NCBI GenBank assembly: GCA_016926755.1
Contig: JAFGNZ010000025.1
Span: 1-64,000 of the forward strand
DNA from: Myxococcaceae bacterium
GTDB lineage: Bacteria; Myxococcota; Myxococcia; Myxococcales; Myxococcaceae
Reading direction: 5' to 3'
Length of the DNA stretch: 64,000 bases
The notes beneath the pieces were generated by a model that was given only the letters and a program-made list of their open reading frames with translations, made no database searches and was not told where the DNA came from. Below are positions 1 to 7,850 of this stretch, in pieces (position 1 is the first letter of the stretch; every line of letters starts with the position of its first letter). A program made the translations under genes and the position numbers.

Positions 1-2
1 CC

Positions 3-152
3 CGAAAGAAGCTGGAGGAGACGCAGGTGAGAGTGGGCCAGCGGGTGTGGCTGCCGTTCGTGCGAGCCCACCGGTACATGCGCTCGCACCAGTCGCTGGT
101 GGACTTCTCGCTCACCCAGTTGTACCGCGTCGCCGAGCGGCACCGGAGCTGA
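3..152 (+). CDS. C-terminal end of an unidentified protein (partial)
   Basis: This frame is open from the window edge to a TGA and encodes about 49 residues (RKKLEETQVRVG...YRVAERHRS). It is basic and has no motif I recognise. The competing ORF starting at base 47 runs antisense through the next gene and is a shadow. The gene begins outside the window, so its function cannot be judged. It converges with the membrane protein gene that follows. Confidence 0.35.
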   Translation, partial: RKKLEETQVRVGQRVWLPFVRAHRYMRSHQSLVDFSLTQLYRVAERHRS

Positions 153-232
153 GGCAGCGCCAGGCCCTCGATTCAGGACAGGTGTTCCTGGCGCGGCGCG
201 ACGTGTCAGCCAGCGTGTCAGCGAGCGCGGGC

Positions 233-1333
233 TCAGCTGGAGACGCGCGTGGGGGTGGGCTGAGACGCCTGCTCCGCCTCAGGCGCGGGAGGTGTCTCCT
301 CGCCCAGCGAGGCGAGCCGCCTCGCGAGCTCCGCCGCCTGTGCGCCCTTCGCGCTGGCCTCGGTGCCGGCCACGCCCACCAGGGACACGCGCGCGCGCTC
401 CAGCAGCGCCACCTGGGCGTGCAGCTGGGCCAGCAGCCGCTCCCGCTTGCGCGACAGGGTGTCCAGCCGGTTGAGCTCCTCACCCAGCGAGGAGGCGGCC
501 AACTCCAGCTGCCGCCGCGCCACCGCGTCCTCGGTGGCCGCCGCGCGGGCGCGCAGCTCCTTCACCTGCGCGTCCACGTCCCCATGCGCCACGGAGGCCA
601 GCTGCGCGTCCAGGCCCGCGTGGGCCTCGGCCAGGTTGAAGGCCTCGCGCGCCATCTTGCGCAGCACCTCTACCAGCTCGTTGCGCCCGGCGCCCGGCGC
701 CATCTTCAGCGCCACCGCCCGGCACTGCCGGTACAGCTTCAGCGCGCGCCCCACCTTGTCCTGGGCCTCGCCGCTCAGGGTGCTCTCCAGCGTGGCGCCC
801 CGAGACTCCACCGGATCCACGTGCAGCGTCAGGTGCGAGGCCAGCGTGCCCACGCTCCAGAAGAGGGCCACGGCGCTGAAGCCCACCAGCGCGCCCAGCA
901 GCCCGCCGTTGGGGAAGAAGCGCGCGTCCAGCACCTGCTGCACGTACATGCCCAGCGGTACCAGCGCGCCAGCGGCCACCGCGCCGGCGGCCACCTCGGA
1001 GCTCTTGCCGAACCGCTCCCCCCCCGGGCCCATGAAGGCCACCAGCGCCGCGGCGATGGCGCCCGAGAAGGCCTGGGGCACCGGGGCCGTGGCGTCGAAG
1101 AAGTAGGGGAGGGCGGGCAGCACCGCCAGCGCCAGCCGGAGCATCGCGCTGTAGCCCGTCGGGGGCCTGGCCGCGGCCAGCCCCGCCGCCACCACCGCGA
1201 AGCCCGGATCCACGGAGATGTGGAAGCGCTGGGCCAGCGCCGCCAGCACGCCGACGGCCGCTCCTCCCGCCAGCGCACGCAGCGTGCGCCCCTCGAAGTC
1301 CTCTCGGTGGAGCAGTTGCAGGGAGAAGGCCAT
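233..1333 (-). CDS. Membrane protein with C-terminal coiled coil, unknown function
   Basis: The product is about 366 residues. The N-terminal half has several hydrophobic Ala/Gly/Leu-rich stretches (about residues 20-175, probably five or six membrane segments). The C-terminal half is Glu/Arg/Ala-rich and heptad-like (about 190-340), predicting a cytoplasmic coiled coil, and ends in a Pro/Thr-rich tail. I chose the ATG at 1333 because a TAGGA sits about 10 nt upstream; an in-frame GTG at 1342 is possible. It lies 17 nt after the stop of the VWA gene on the same strand, so the two are probably one transcript and may act together at the inner membrane. I do not recognise the family. Confidence 0.75.
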   Translation of the reverse strand: MAFSLQLLHREDFEGRTLRALAGGAAVGVLAALAQRFHISVDPGFAVVAAGLAAARPPTGYSAMLRLALAVLPALPYFFDATAPVPQAFSGAIAAALVAFMGPGGERFGKSSEVAAGAVAAGALVPLGMYVQQVLDARFFPNGGLLGALVGFSAVALFWSVGTLASHLTLHVDPVESRGATLESTLSGEAQDKVGRALKLYRQCRAVALKMAPGAGRNELVEVLRKMAREAFNLAEAHAGLDAQLASVAHGDVDAQVKELRARAAATEDAVARRQLELAASSLGEELNRLDTLSRKRERLLAQLHAQVALLERARVSLVGVAGTEASAKGAQAAELARRLASLGEETPPAPEAEQASQPTPTRVSS

Positions 1334-1350
1334 GGCGTTCACGTCCTACG

Positions 1351-2760
1351 TCAGTATGCGTTGTTGTAGCCGAAGTTCTTCATCGTCTTCTTCTGAAGCT
1401 GCCGCGCCTCATCGCGCTGCGCGGCCCCGTCCTGGGCGTTCTCATAGGCTGCCTGGGTCCTGTCCAGCTCCGCAAGGTCCCCCGCCAGCGCCGAGGCGGA
1501 GGCGCCGAACAGCTTGCGCGCGTTGCCCATGAAGTCGAGCGCCGCCGTGCGGTTGCCCTTCTTCATCTCCTCGGCCGCCGCGCGCAGCTGCTGCGTGCCC
1601 AGCGCCCGCACCGCGTGCACGCGCACCTCCTTGTCCAGGTGGGCGCGCACCACGGCGAGCTCCTCGGTGGAGCGCGCGCTCAGCGCCACGCGGGCCTCGG
1701 CCCGCCGGTCCTGCTCCACGTCCACATAGCGGACGGTGGCCGCCAGCAGCTCCAGCGGCTGCTCGGAGGGCTCCGTCGCCAGCGTCAGCTTCACCACCAG
1801 CCGCGCGGACTGGCCGCCGGCCATGTCGTACAGCGGCACGCGCACGGTGGTGCCCTCGCGCGTGGCGTTCATTCCCATCACCTCCGCGTGCGTCACCTGC
1901 GGCGGCAGCTCCAGCCGCACCTCCACCCCCCGCGCCACGGTGCGGGTGGCCTGCTCCAGCTCGCGGGTGAAGACCTCGGCGAGCTGGTCGGAGCGGAGGA
2001 AGCCGGTGAAGCCGCCGCCCTGCTCGGCGATGCCCTGCATCAGGTTCTCGTTGAAGCCCTCGCCCACGCCCAGGCCGCTCACGGCGATGCCCTCGCCGCG
2101 CAGCCGGCGCGCCAGCCCCGTCAGCTCCTCCTCGCGGACCAGGCCCGTGGTGGGCTGCCCATCACTGATGAGGATGGCGCGGCTCACCCGGTACTGGCTC
2201 ACGTACGGGCGCAGCTGCTGGGCCGCCGCCTCCAGGCCGCCGCTGATGTTGGTGGAGCCCTCGTCCTGGATGCCGTCCACGAAGGCCAGCATCCGCGCGC
2301 GCACCTCCTCCGTCACCAGGGTGCTGGGGAAGGTGGTGACGTCCGTGCCGTAGTGCACCAGCGCCAGCCGATCCTCCGCCGTCAGCCGCTGGACGAACTC
2401 GCGCGCGGCGCTCCGGGCGTCCGTCAGCTTCGGCCCGCGCATGGAGCCGGAGCGGTCGATCACGAGCGCCACGTTCACCGGCACCCGGCGCTGCTCCTTC
2501 GGGGCGTGGGCCTTCACCTCCAGGACAGCGAAGGCCTCGCTGGGGCCGGACTGTACGTAGGCCCCGGACAGCTTGCCCTCCAGCGTCAGCGCGCCGGGGC
2601 CCGAGCTGATCAGCGGCAGCGTCATCGTGGGCTGCTGCTCGTCGGGCAGCACCACGGTGTGCGTGGTGTCGGTGGTGGGAGGCGGCTTGGGCAGGCCCAG
2701 CGCCAGGGCGCCGAGCGCGAGCAGTCCGGCGGCGGACAGCAGCAGGGTGGTGCGGTTCAT
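1351..2760 (-). CDS. VWA domain protein, membrane-anchored or exported
   Basis: About 469 residues. The N-terminus (MNRTTLLLSAAGLLALGALALG) is a signal or anchor helix without a lipobox Cys. A von Willebrand factor A domain follows at about residues 95-270 with an intact MIDAS (VIDRSGSMRG, later an SDG turn), so metal-dependent protein binding is expected. The rest is beta-rich, as in the YfbK/Ca-activated chloride channel-like VWA family, and the C-terminus is helical. Start ATG 2760 is preferred over GTG 2769 because GAGG precedes it at normal spacing. It is upstream of, and probably cotranscribed with, the membrane coiled-coil gene. Ligand unknown. Confidence 0.85.
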   Translation of the reverse strand: MNRTTLLLSAAGLLALGALALGLPKPPPTTDTTHTVVLPDEQQPTMTLPLISSGPGALTLEGKLSGAYVQSGPSEAFAVLEVKAHAPKEQRRVPVNVALVIDRSGSMRGPKLTDARSAAREFVQRLTAEDRLALVHYGTDVTTFPSTLVTEEVRARMLAFVDGIQDEGSTNISGGLEAAAQQLRPYVSQYRVSRAILISDGQPTTGLVREEELTGLARRLRGEGIAVSGLGVGEGFNENLMQGIAEQGGGFTGFLRSDQLAEVFTRELEQATRTVARGVEVRLELPPQVTHAEVMGMNATREGTTVRVPLYDMAGGQSARLVVKLTLATEPSEQPLELLAATVRYVDVEQDRRAEARVALSARSTEELAVVRAHLDKEVRVHAVRALGTQQLRAAAEEMKKGNRTAALDFMGNARKLFGASASALAGDLAELDRTQAAYENAQDGAAQRDEARQLQKKTMKNFGYNNAY

Positions 2761-2813
2761 GGGGGGCACCTCGAGAGCGGGATGCGAAGCAGGCTAGGAG
2801 CTTCTCTGCCTCG

Positions 2814-2920
2814 CCGCATCGGACAGCGGGAGGAGGGCCGCGGTTCCACCCACCTCTCCGCATCGGTCATCGGGAGGAGGGCCCCCGCGCTCCCGAGCCG
2901 CCGCTATCGGTCAAAGGGAG
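2814..2920. repeat. Three imperfect 43-44 bp tandem repeats
   Basis: CCGCATCGG occurs at 2814 and 2858 and CCGCTATCGG at 2901. Each is followed by CA-N-(C/A)GGGAGGAGG, giving a period of 44 then 43 bp. The third copy runs into the 3' end of the histidine kinase gene (stop at 2911-2913). The array fills the kinase/VWA intergenic gap. It may be an operator array or a slipped duplication of the coding end; function unknown. Confidence 0.6.
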
Positions 2921-5817
2921 GAGGACGAGGACGCGGGGCCTCGGCTCACCAGCTCCTGGACGATCTGCCGCAGCGCGGGCTCGTTGAAGGGCTTCTCCAG
3001 CTTCGGGTTGGGGATCGTCTCCAGGAACTCGCGCGCGTTGGCGGTGAAGGCGCCGCCGGACACGAAGATGAAGCGCCGCTCCAGCCCGGAGTGCGAGCGC
3101 CGCACCGCCTCATAGAGATCCTTGCCTCCCAGGTCCGGCATCATCACGTCGCACAGCACCGCGTCGAAGAGATCCGGCTCGGCCTGCAGCCGCTCCAGGG
3201 CCTGGCGCCCGCCCGCGGCCACCTCCACCTCGTGCTCCTTGAGGATGCGCCGCAGCACCTTGCCCACGCCGGGCTCGTCGTCCACCACCAGCACGCGCCC
3301 GCGCCGCTGCGCCACGGGCGTCGGCGTGAGCTGGCCCTGGGGCCTGGGGCGCGTGCGCGGCTCCAGGGAGGGCAGCACGACCCGGAAGGTGGTGCCCTTG
3401 CCCAGCTCGCTCTCGACGGTGATCTCCCCGCCCAGGTTGGTGATGATGCCGTGGCAGATGGACAGGCCCAGGCCCGTGCCCTCGCCCACCTTCCGCGTGG
3501 TGAAGAACGGGTCGAAGATGCGGCCCAGCGCCTCGCGGGGGATGCCCGAGCCGGTGTCCTGCACCTCGATGAGGACGCGCCCCGGATCCAGCCGCCGCGT
3601 GATGAGCCGGATGGCGTTGTTGTGGGCCTGGCCCTCGGGGATGGCCTGCGAGGCGTTCACCACCAGGTTGAGGAACACATGGGAGAGCCGGTTCTCGTTG
3701 GCCATCACCATGGGCACCGGCCCGAAGTCCTTGAAGAGCTGCGCGCGGTGGCGGATCTCGTTGGCCGCCATCAGCACCACCGACTCCAGCACCTGGTGCA
3801 CGTCCACGGGGGACAGCCGCTCCTCGTCCGGCCGCGAGAACGTCTTCAGCTGCCGGACGATCTGCCGCACGCGCTCGGCGCCCTCGTACGCCTCGCTGAG
3901 CACCTCCTGCCACTCCACCAGGTCCAGCTCCGCCCGGCTGCGCTGCCGCGGAGCGCCGGGAGTCCCCGAGGCCGGAGGCGCGCTGGCCTCCAGCGCGAGC
4001 TGGCTGCGCCGCATCTCCTCGGACAGGAAGCTCAGGTTGGAGATGACGAAGGCCAGCGGGTTGTTGATCTCGTGGGCGATGCCCTTGGCCAGCGTGCCCA
4101 CCGAGGCCAGCCGGTCCGCCAGCGTCAGCCGCGCCTGGAGGTGGCGCTGCTCGCTGACGTCCCGGGCGATGGAGACCACCGCGGGCGCCCCGTCGAAGAG
4201 CAGGGGCAGGGAGACGATCTCCGCCACGCGCGTCTTGCCGTCACGCCGCACCAGCCGCCGCTCGCCGGTGATCATCCCCTTGATGCCGCTGGGGTCCGGC
4301 GGCGGGCCCGGCACCTCCTCCATGTCGTCCTCGATGAACTGGGCGAGCACGCGGCCCACCAGCTGATCCGGCCGGTCGAACCCCAGCACCGACACGAGCG
4401 CCATGTTGGCGTAGACGATGCGCCCGTCCCGCTGGATGGCCGCCGCGTCCGGCACGCCCTCCAGGAGGATGCGGAAGCTGGCCTCGGACAGCTTGAGGGC
4501 CTCCTCCACCTCGCGCCGCTCGGTGATGTCCCGGGCGATGCCCTCCACCAGCACCGGGCGCCCGCTGGTGTCCAGCACCGGCGCCACCGTGTGCTCCAGC
4601 CACCGCGTCCGCCCGTCCCTGGCGGTGAAGCGCAGCACCACCGGCTTGGAGCCGAGCTGCTGAGGCGTCTCCAGCAGCTGGTTGAGCGCCGGCAGATCTC
4701 CCGGGTGCACCCGCTGCCGCCACAGCTCGGGCTCCGCGTAGTGCTCCTCCGGGCCGTAGCCCAGCCGGTCGCTCACCACCCGGCTGACGTAGAGGAAGGC
4801 GCGCGGGGCCTCCATCCGGTAGCGGTACTGGATGTCCGAGGCGTTCTCCGCCAGCTGCCGGTAGCGCGTCTCACGCTCGCGCAGCGCGCTCTCCGAGTGC
4901 CGGTGCTCCAGCTCCAGCGAGATGGCGTTGACCGCCGCGGACAGCAGATCCACCTCCAGCCGGTCCCACTCCCGCTCCTCCGCGCAGTTGTCGAAGCCGA
5001 TGAAGCCCGCCAGCGTGTCGTCCACCCGCAGCGGCAGCACCAGGACGGAGAGGATGCCCTGCGGCTCGAGGACGGCCCGCTCGGACGGGGGGAAGTCCTT
5101 CACCAGCCCGGACACCACCTCGCCGCGCCCCAGCAGCTCGCTCCAGCGCGCCAGCTCCAGCTCCGCCGGCACGTTCTGGAGCTGCGGGTTGGCGAGCTCG
5201 GACTTCACCCCCGGGGCGCACCACTCGGCGCGCTGACTGAAGAGCAGCTGCCCGGCGGGCCCCCGGTGCGCCTCGAAGAAGTAGACGCGGCTGGCGCCCG
5301 AGGCCCGGCCGATGGGCTCCAGCACCTCCTGGTAGAGGTTGCCGTCTTGCTGCGCCGCCAGCAGCCGCCGCTGCATCTCCACCAGCGCGTGGAGGTAGCG
5401 CTCGCGCCGGGCCACCGCCTCGGTGGCCTGCCGCCGCACGCTCACGTCGGTGAGCGTCCCGCAGAGGCCCTGCACGCCCCCGTCCTCGCCTGACAACGGC
5501 CGTGCCTGCATCTCCAGCCAGAGGTAGCTCCCGTCACGCTTGCGGTAGCGCACCTCGCCCCGCCAGTGCTCCTGGCGCCGCTCGAGCAGCGCCGGGAACA
5601 GCTCCTGGTGGCGCTGCCGCTCGTCCAGGTGGATGAACTCCAGCAGCTCGCGGCCCAGGCTCTCCTCGGGCGTGAAGCCCGTCAGCGCCGTCCACGCGGG
5701 ATTGAGGAACACCCAGCGCCCGTGGGGATCCGTCTGGAAGACCACTTCCTTGAGGCCTTCGATGATCTGCCGGTGGAGGCGCTCGCTAGGGCTGGACGCG
5801 GGGGTAGCCGGAGACAT
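2911..5817 (-). CDS. Hybrid sensor histidine kinase (PAS-GAF-PAS-PAS-HisKA-HATPase-REC)
   Basis: About 968 residues, with no membrane segment, so probably a cytosolic kinase. Order: PAS (about 10-135, ending in a PAC segment), GAF (about 145-300), two more PAS/PAC units (about 315-570), then HisKA with the phospho-accepting His in GIAHEINNPL (about 582). The HATPase has NLVVNASQAI and GTGLGLSICHG. A C-terminal receiver (about 840-960) has DDE, the phosphorylatable Asp in LCDVMMPD and a conserved Lys (EKPF). All catalytic positions look intact. There is no adjacent response regulator, so it may signal by phosphorelay to a distant partner. It is divergent from another soluble kinase at 6111. 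Confidence 0.93.
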   Translation of the reverse strand: MSPATPASSPSERLHRQIIEGLKEVVFQTDPHGRWVFLNPAWTALTGFTPEESLGRELLEFIHLDERQRHQELFPALLERRQEHWRGEVRYRKRDGSYLWLEMQARPLSGEDGGVQGLCGTLTDVSVRRQATEAVARRERYLHALVEMQRRLLAAQQDGNLYQEVLEPIGRASGASRVYFFEAHRGPAGQLLFSQRAEWCAPGVKSELANPQLQNVPAELELARWSELLGRGEVVSGLVKDFPPSERAVLEPQGILSVLVLPLRVDDTLAGFIGFDNCAEEREWDRLEVDLLSAAVNAISLELEHRHSESALRERETRYRQLAENASDIQYRYRMEAPRAFLYVSRVVSDRLGYGPEEHYAEPELWRQRVHPGDLPALNQLLETPQQLGSKPVVLRFTARDGRTRWLEHTVAPVLDTSGRPVLVEGIARDITERREVEEALKLSEASFRILLEGVPDAAAIQRDGRIVYANMALVSVLGFDRPDQLVGRVLAQFIEDDMEEVPGPPPDPSGIKGMITGERRLVRRDGKTRVAEIVSLPLLFDGAPAVVSIARDVSEQRHLQARLTLADRLASVGTLAKGIAHEINNPLAFVISNLSFLSEEMRRSQLALEASAPPASGTPGAPRQRSRAELDLVEWQEVLSEAYEGAERVRQIVRQLKTFSRPDEERLSPVDVHQVLESVVLMAANEIRHRAQLFKDFGPVPMVMANENRLSHVFLNLVVNASQAIPEGQAHNNAIRLITRRLDPGRVLIEVQDTGSGIPREALGRIFDPFFTTRKVGEGTGLGLSICHGIITNLGGEITVESELGKGTTFRVVLPSLEPRTRPRPQGQLTPTPVAQRRGRVLVVDDEPGVGKVLRRILKEHEVEVAAGGRQALERLQAEPDLFDAVLCDVMMPDLGGKDLYEAVRRSHSGLERRFIFVSGGAFTANAREFLETIPNPKLEKPFNEPALRQIVQELVSRGPASSSSSL

Positions 5818-6110
5818 CGCTTGAGAAGCCTCGCTGCGGGGGTCGGACCCCCATTATTCCACGGCTTCGGGGGCCGGTGCCGTGGAGTGACACGGTAGGG
5901 GTGAATGGAGGCGAAGCTCCCCGAAAATCCGAGGTACGACAAGTTGGGTCAGACACCACCCGTCAGCTCGCTGGAGGAGAGGCCGGTGGGGCGCTCGCCA
6001 TGTCGGACCGGGTAGGTGCCGGGCCTGCATCCCAGAGGGCAAGGTGGAGGTGGCTTCCGGAACCTCCGGTCTGTCGAGCAAGATGATGGGCCCCCCCGGG
6101 AGCCGTGCGA
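5818..6110. promoter_or_regulatory. Divergent promoter region between two histidine kinases, with inverted repeat
   Basis: These 293 bp hold no convincing gene. A perfect 7-bp inverted repeat CCACGGC/GCCGTGG (5859-5865 and 5879-5885) lies just upstream of the minus-strand kinase. A second hairpin-like GGGGTC/GACCCC lies around 5840-5852. These may be operators or RNA hairpins. No clear -35/-10 pair was identified. Confidence 0.35.
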
Positions 6111-7832
6111 ATGTCCTTGGATCGCGTCCCGTTGGCCTCGCTGGAAGCTGAAGCGCCAGAGCCGGAAGCAGACCCGGGTGCGCCAGCGCCGCGTGCCAGG
6201 CGGAGCCGCGCCCTGGAGGGGGACGTGATGCGGCGGCTGCTGCGCGTGCCGCTGCCGGCGCTGCTGATCACCGACACGAGCGGGCTCCTGCTGGACGCCA
6301 ATGACACCTTCCTGCGGCTGGCGGGCGTGGCGCGCGAGGAGCTGGAGGCGGGCCGGGTGCGCTGGGACGCGCTGGCGGCCCCGGAGACGCCCTCCGCGGG
6401 CGCGCAGGCGGTGGACGCGCTTCGCCGGCTGGGCACCGCCGGCCCGCTGGAGACGGAGTACATCCGGGCGGATGGCACGCGGGTGCCGGTGCTGCTGGCG
6501 GCGCTGGCGCTGGAGGCGCCCGAGCGCACGCTGGTGCTGGTGCAGGACCTCACGCCGCGCCGCCGGGCGGAGGAGGCGCTGCGCTTCCTCTCGGATGCCA
6601 GCCGCGAGCTGGCCGAGGTGCGGGCCGAGCCCGATGCCATCCTGGCGGGGGTGGCGCACCTGGCCGCCAGCTCGGTGGCCACCTGGTGCCTGGTGGACGT
6701 GCTGGAGGAGGACGGCACCTTCCGGCGGGTGGCCGCGGCGCACCGGGAGCCGGACCGCGAGCCGCTCCTGCACGAGGCGCCGCGCTACCCCTCCATCCAC
6801 GAGGCGGGCAGCGTGCTCTTCCAGGCGCTGGCTCGGGGCGAGTCCCGCCTCTACCCGGACTTCCTCCCGGAGCACGCCCAGCAGATGACGCGCACGCCGG
6901 AGCAGCTCGCGCTGCTCAAGCGGCTGGGCGCGCGCTCGGTGATGCTCATCCCCATGCGCTCGCGCGGGCGGGCGGTGGGGCTCTTCACCTTCGCCTCGTG
7001 TGATGCCGGGCGGCGCTACGGGCCGGAGGATCTGGAGATGGTGGAGGAGCTGGCCCGCCGGGTGGTGGCCGCGGTGGACAACGCCCGGTTCTACCGCCAG
7101 GCCCAGGACGCGGTGCACCTGCGGGACGAGTTCCTCGGCATCGCCAGCCACGAGCTGAAGACGCCGCTGACGCCGCTGCGGCTGAAGCTGCAGTCGCTCC
7201 AGCGCCAGGTGAGCGAGTCGATGCTGAACGGCACGCCGCTGCCGGCCGATCGCTTCTTCGACTCGCTGGACGTGGCGCTGCGCCAGGTGCGCAAGCTGAC
7301 GGATCTGGTGGACAACCTGCTGGACGTCTCGCGCATCAGCGCGGGGCGGCTGCGGCTGGAGCTGGAGGAGGTGGACCTGTCGTCGGTGGCGGCGGAGCTG
7401 CTCTCGCGCTTCGCGCCCTCGGCGGAGAAGCTCGGCTGTGTGTTGGAGCTGCACGCGCCGGAGCCGGTGTTCGGCCGCTGGGACAGGTTGCGGGTGGAGC
7501 AGGTGGTGACCAACCTGCTGTCCAACGCGCTCAAGTACGGCGCGGGCCGCCCGGTGGTGGTGCACGTGGAGGAGGACGGCGAGCGGGCCCGGCTGACGGT
7601 GAAGGACCACGGCATCGGCATCGCCGAGGAGGACCTGGGGCGCATCTTCGAGCGCTTCGAGCGCGCGGTGAGCGACCGGCACTACGGCGGCCTGGGGCTG
7701 GGGCTCTACATCACCCGGCAGATCGTCGAGGCCTTCGGGGGGGCGGTGCGAGTCACCAGCCAGGCTGGCAAGGGCTCCACCTTCACGCTGGAGCTCCCGC
7801 GCGGCCAGCTCCCCGTCCCCGCGGTGGGCTGA
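6111..7832 (+). CDS. Soluble sensor histidine kinase (PAS-GAF-HisKA-HATPase)
   Basis: About 573 residues, no membrane helix. A PAS domain (about 40-150) ends in LVQDLTPRRRAEEAL, then a GAF-like domain (about 155-325), HisKA with the phospho-His in GIASHELKTPLTPL (about 346) and HATPase with NLLSNALKYG, DHGIGI and GGLGLGLYI. It has no receiver domain, so a partner regulator must be elsewhere. ATG 6111 is used; a GTG two codons upstream (6105) is also possible. It converges on the membrane kinase at 7848 with only 15 nt between the stops. Its kinase core resembles that neighbour's, suggesting related lineages. The signal is unknown. Confidence 0.92.
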   Translation: MSLDRVPLASLEAEAPEPEADPGAPAPRARRSRALEGDVMRRLLRVPLPALLITDTSGLLLDANDTFLRLAGVAREELEAGRVRWDALAAPETPSAGAQAVDALRRLGTAGPLETEYIRADGTRVPVLLAALALEAPERTLVLVQDLTPRRRAEEALRFLSDASRELAEVRAEPDAILAGVAHLAASSVATWCLVDVLEEDGTFRRVAAAHREPDREPLLHEAPRYPSIHEAGSVLFQALARGESRLYPDFLPEHAQQMTRTPEQLALLKRLGARSVMLIPMRSRGRAVGLFTFASCDAGRRYGPEDLEMVEELARRVVAAVDNARFYRQAQDAVHLRDEFLGIASHELKTPLTPLRLKLQSLQRQVSESMLNGTPLPADRFFDSLDVALRQVRKLTDLVDNLLDVSRISAGRLRLELEEVDLSSVAAELLSRFAPSAEKLGCVLELHAPEPVFGRWDRLRVEQVVTNLLSNALKYGAGRPVVVHVEEDGERARLTVKDHGIGIAEEDLGRIFERFERAVSDRHYGGLGLGLYITRQIVEAFGGAVRVTSQAGKGSTFTLELPRGQLPVPAVG

Positions 7833-7850
7833 GGCCAGCGCCTCGGCTCA
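7830..7850. terminator. Hairpin spanning two convergent stop codons
   Basis: TGAG (including the plus-strand TGA at 7830) pairs with CTCA (including the complement of the minus-strand stop at 7848-7850). A nested GAGGC/GCCTC stem is also present. It has no T tract. The same arrangement recurs at 32093 and 34636. Confidence 0.4.

Noticed and set aside
1615-5493. 1292-residue plus-strand ORF opposite the VWA and kinase genes
   Set aside because: It is antisense to genes with clear domains, is His/Arg/Gly/Leu-rich and has no motif or ribosome site. It is a shadow frame typical of high-GC DNA, like 7929-10610, 19665-21512 and 43743-46508.
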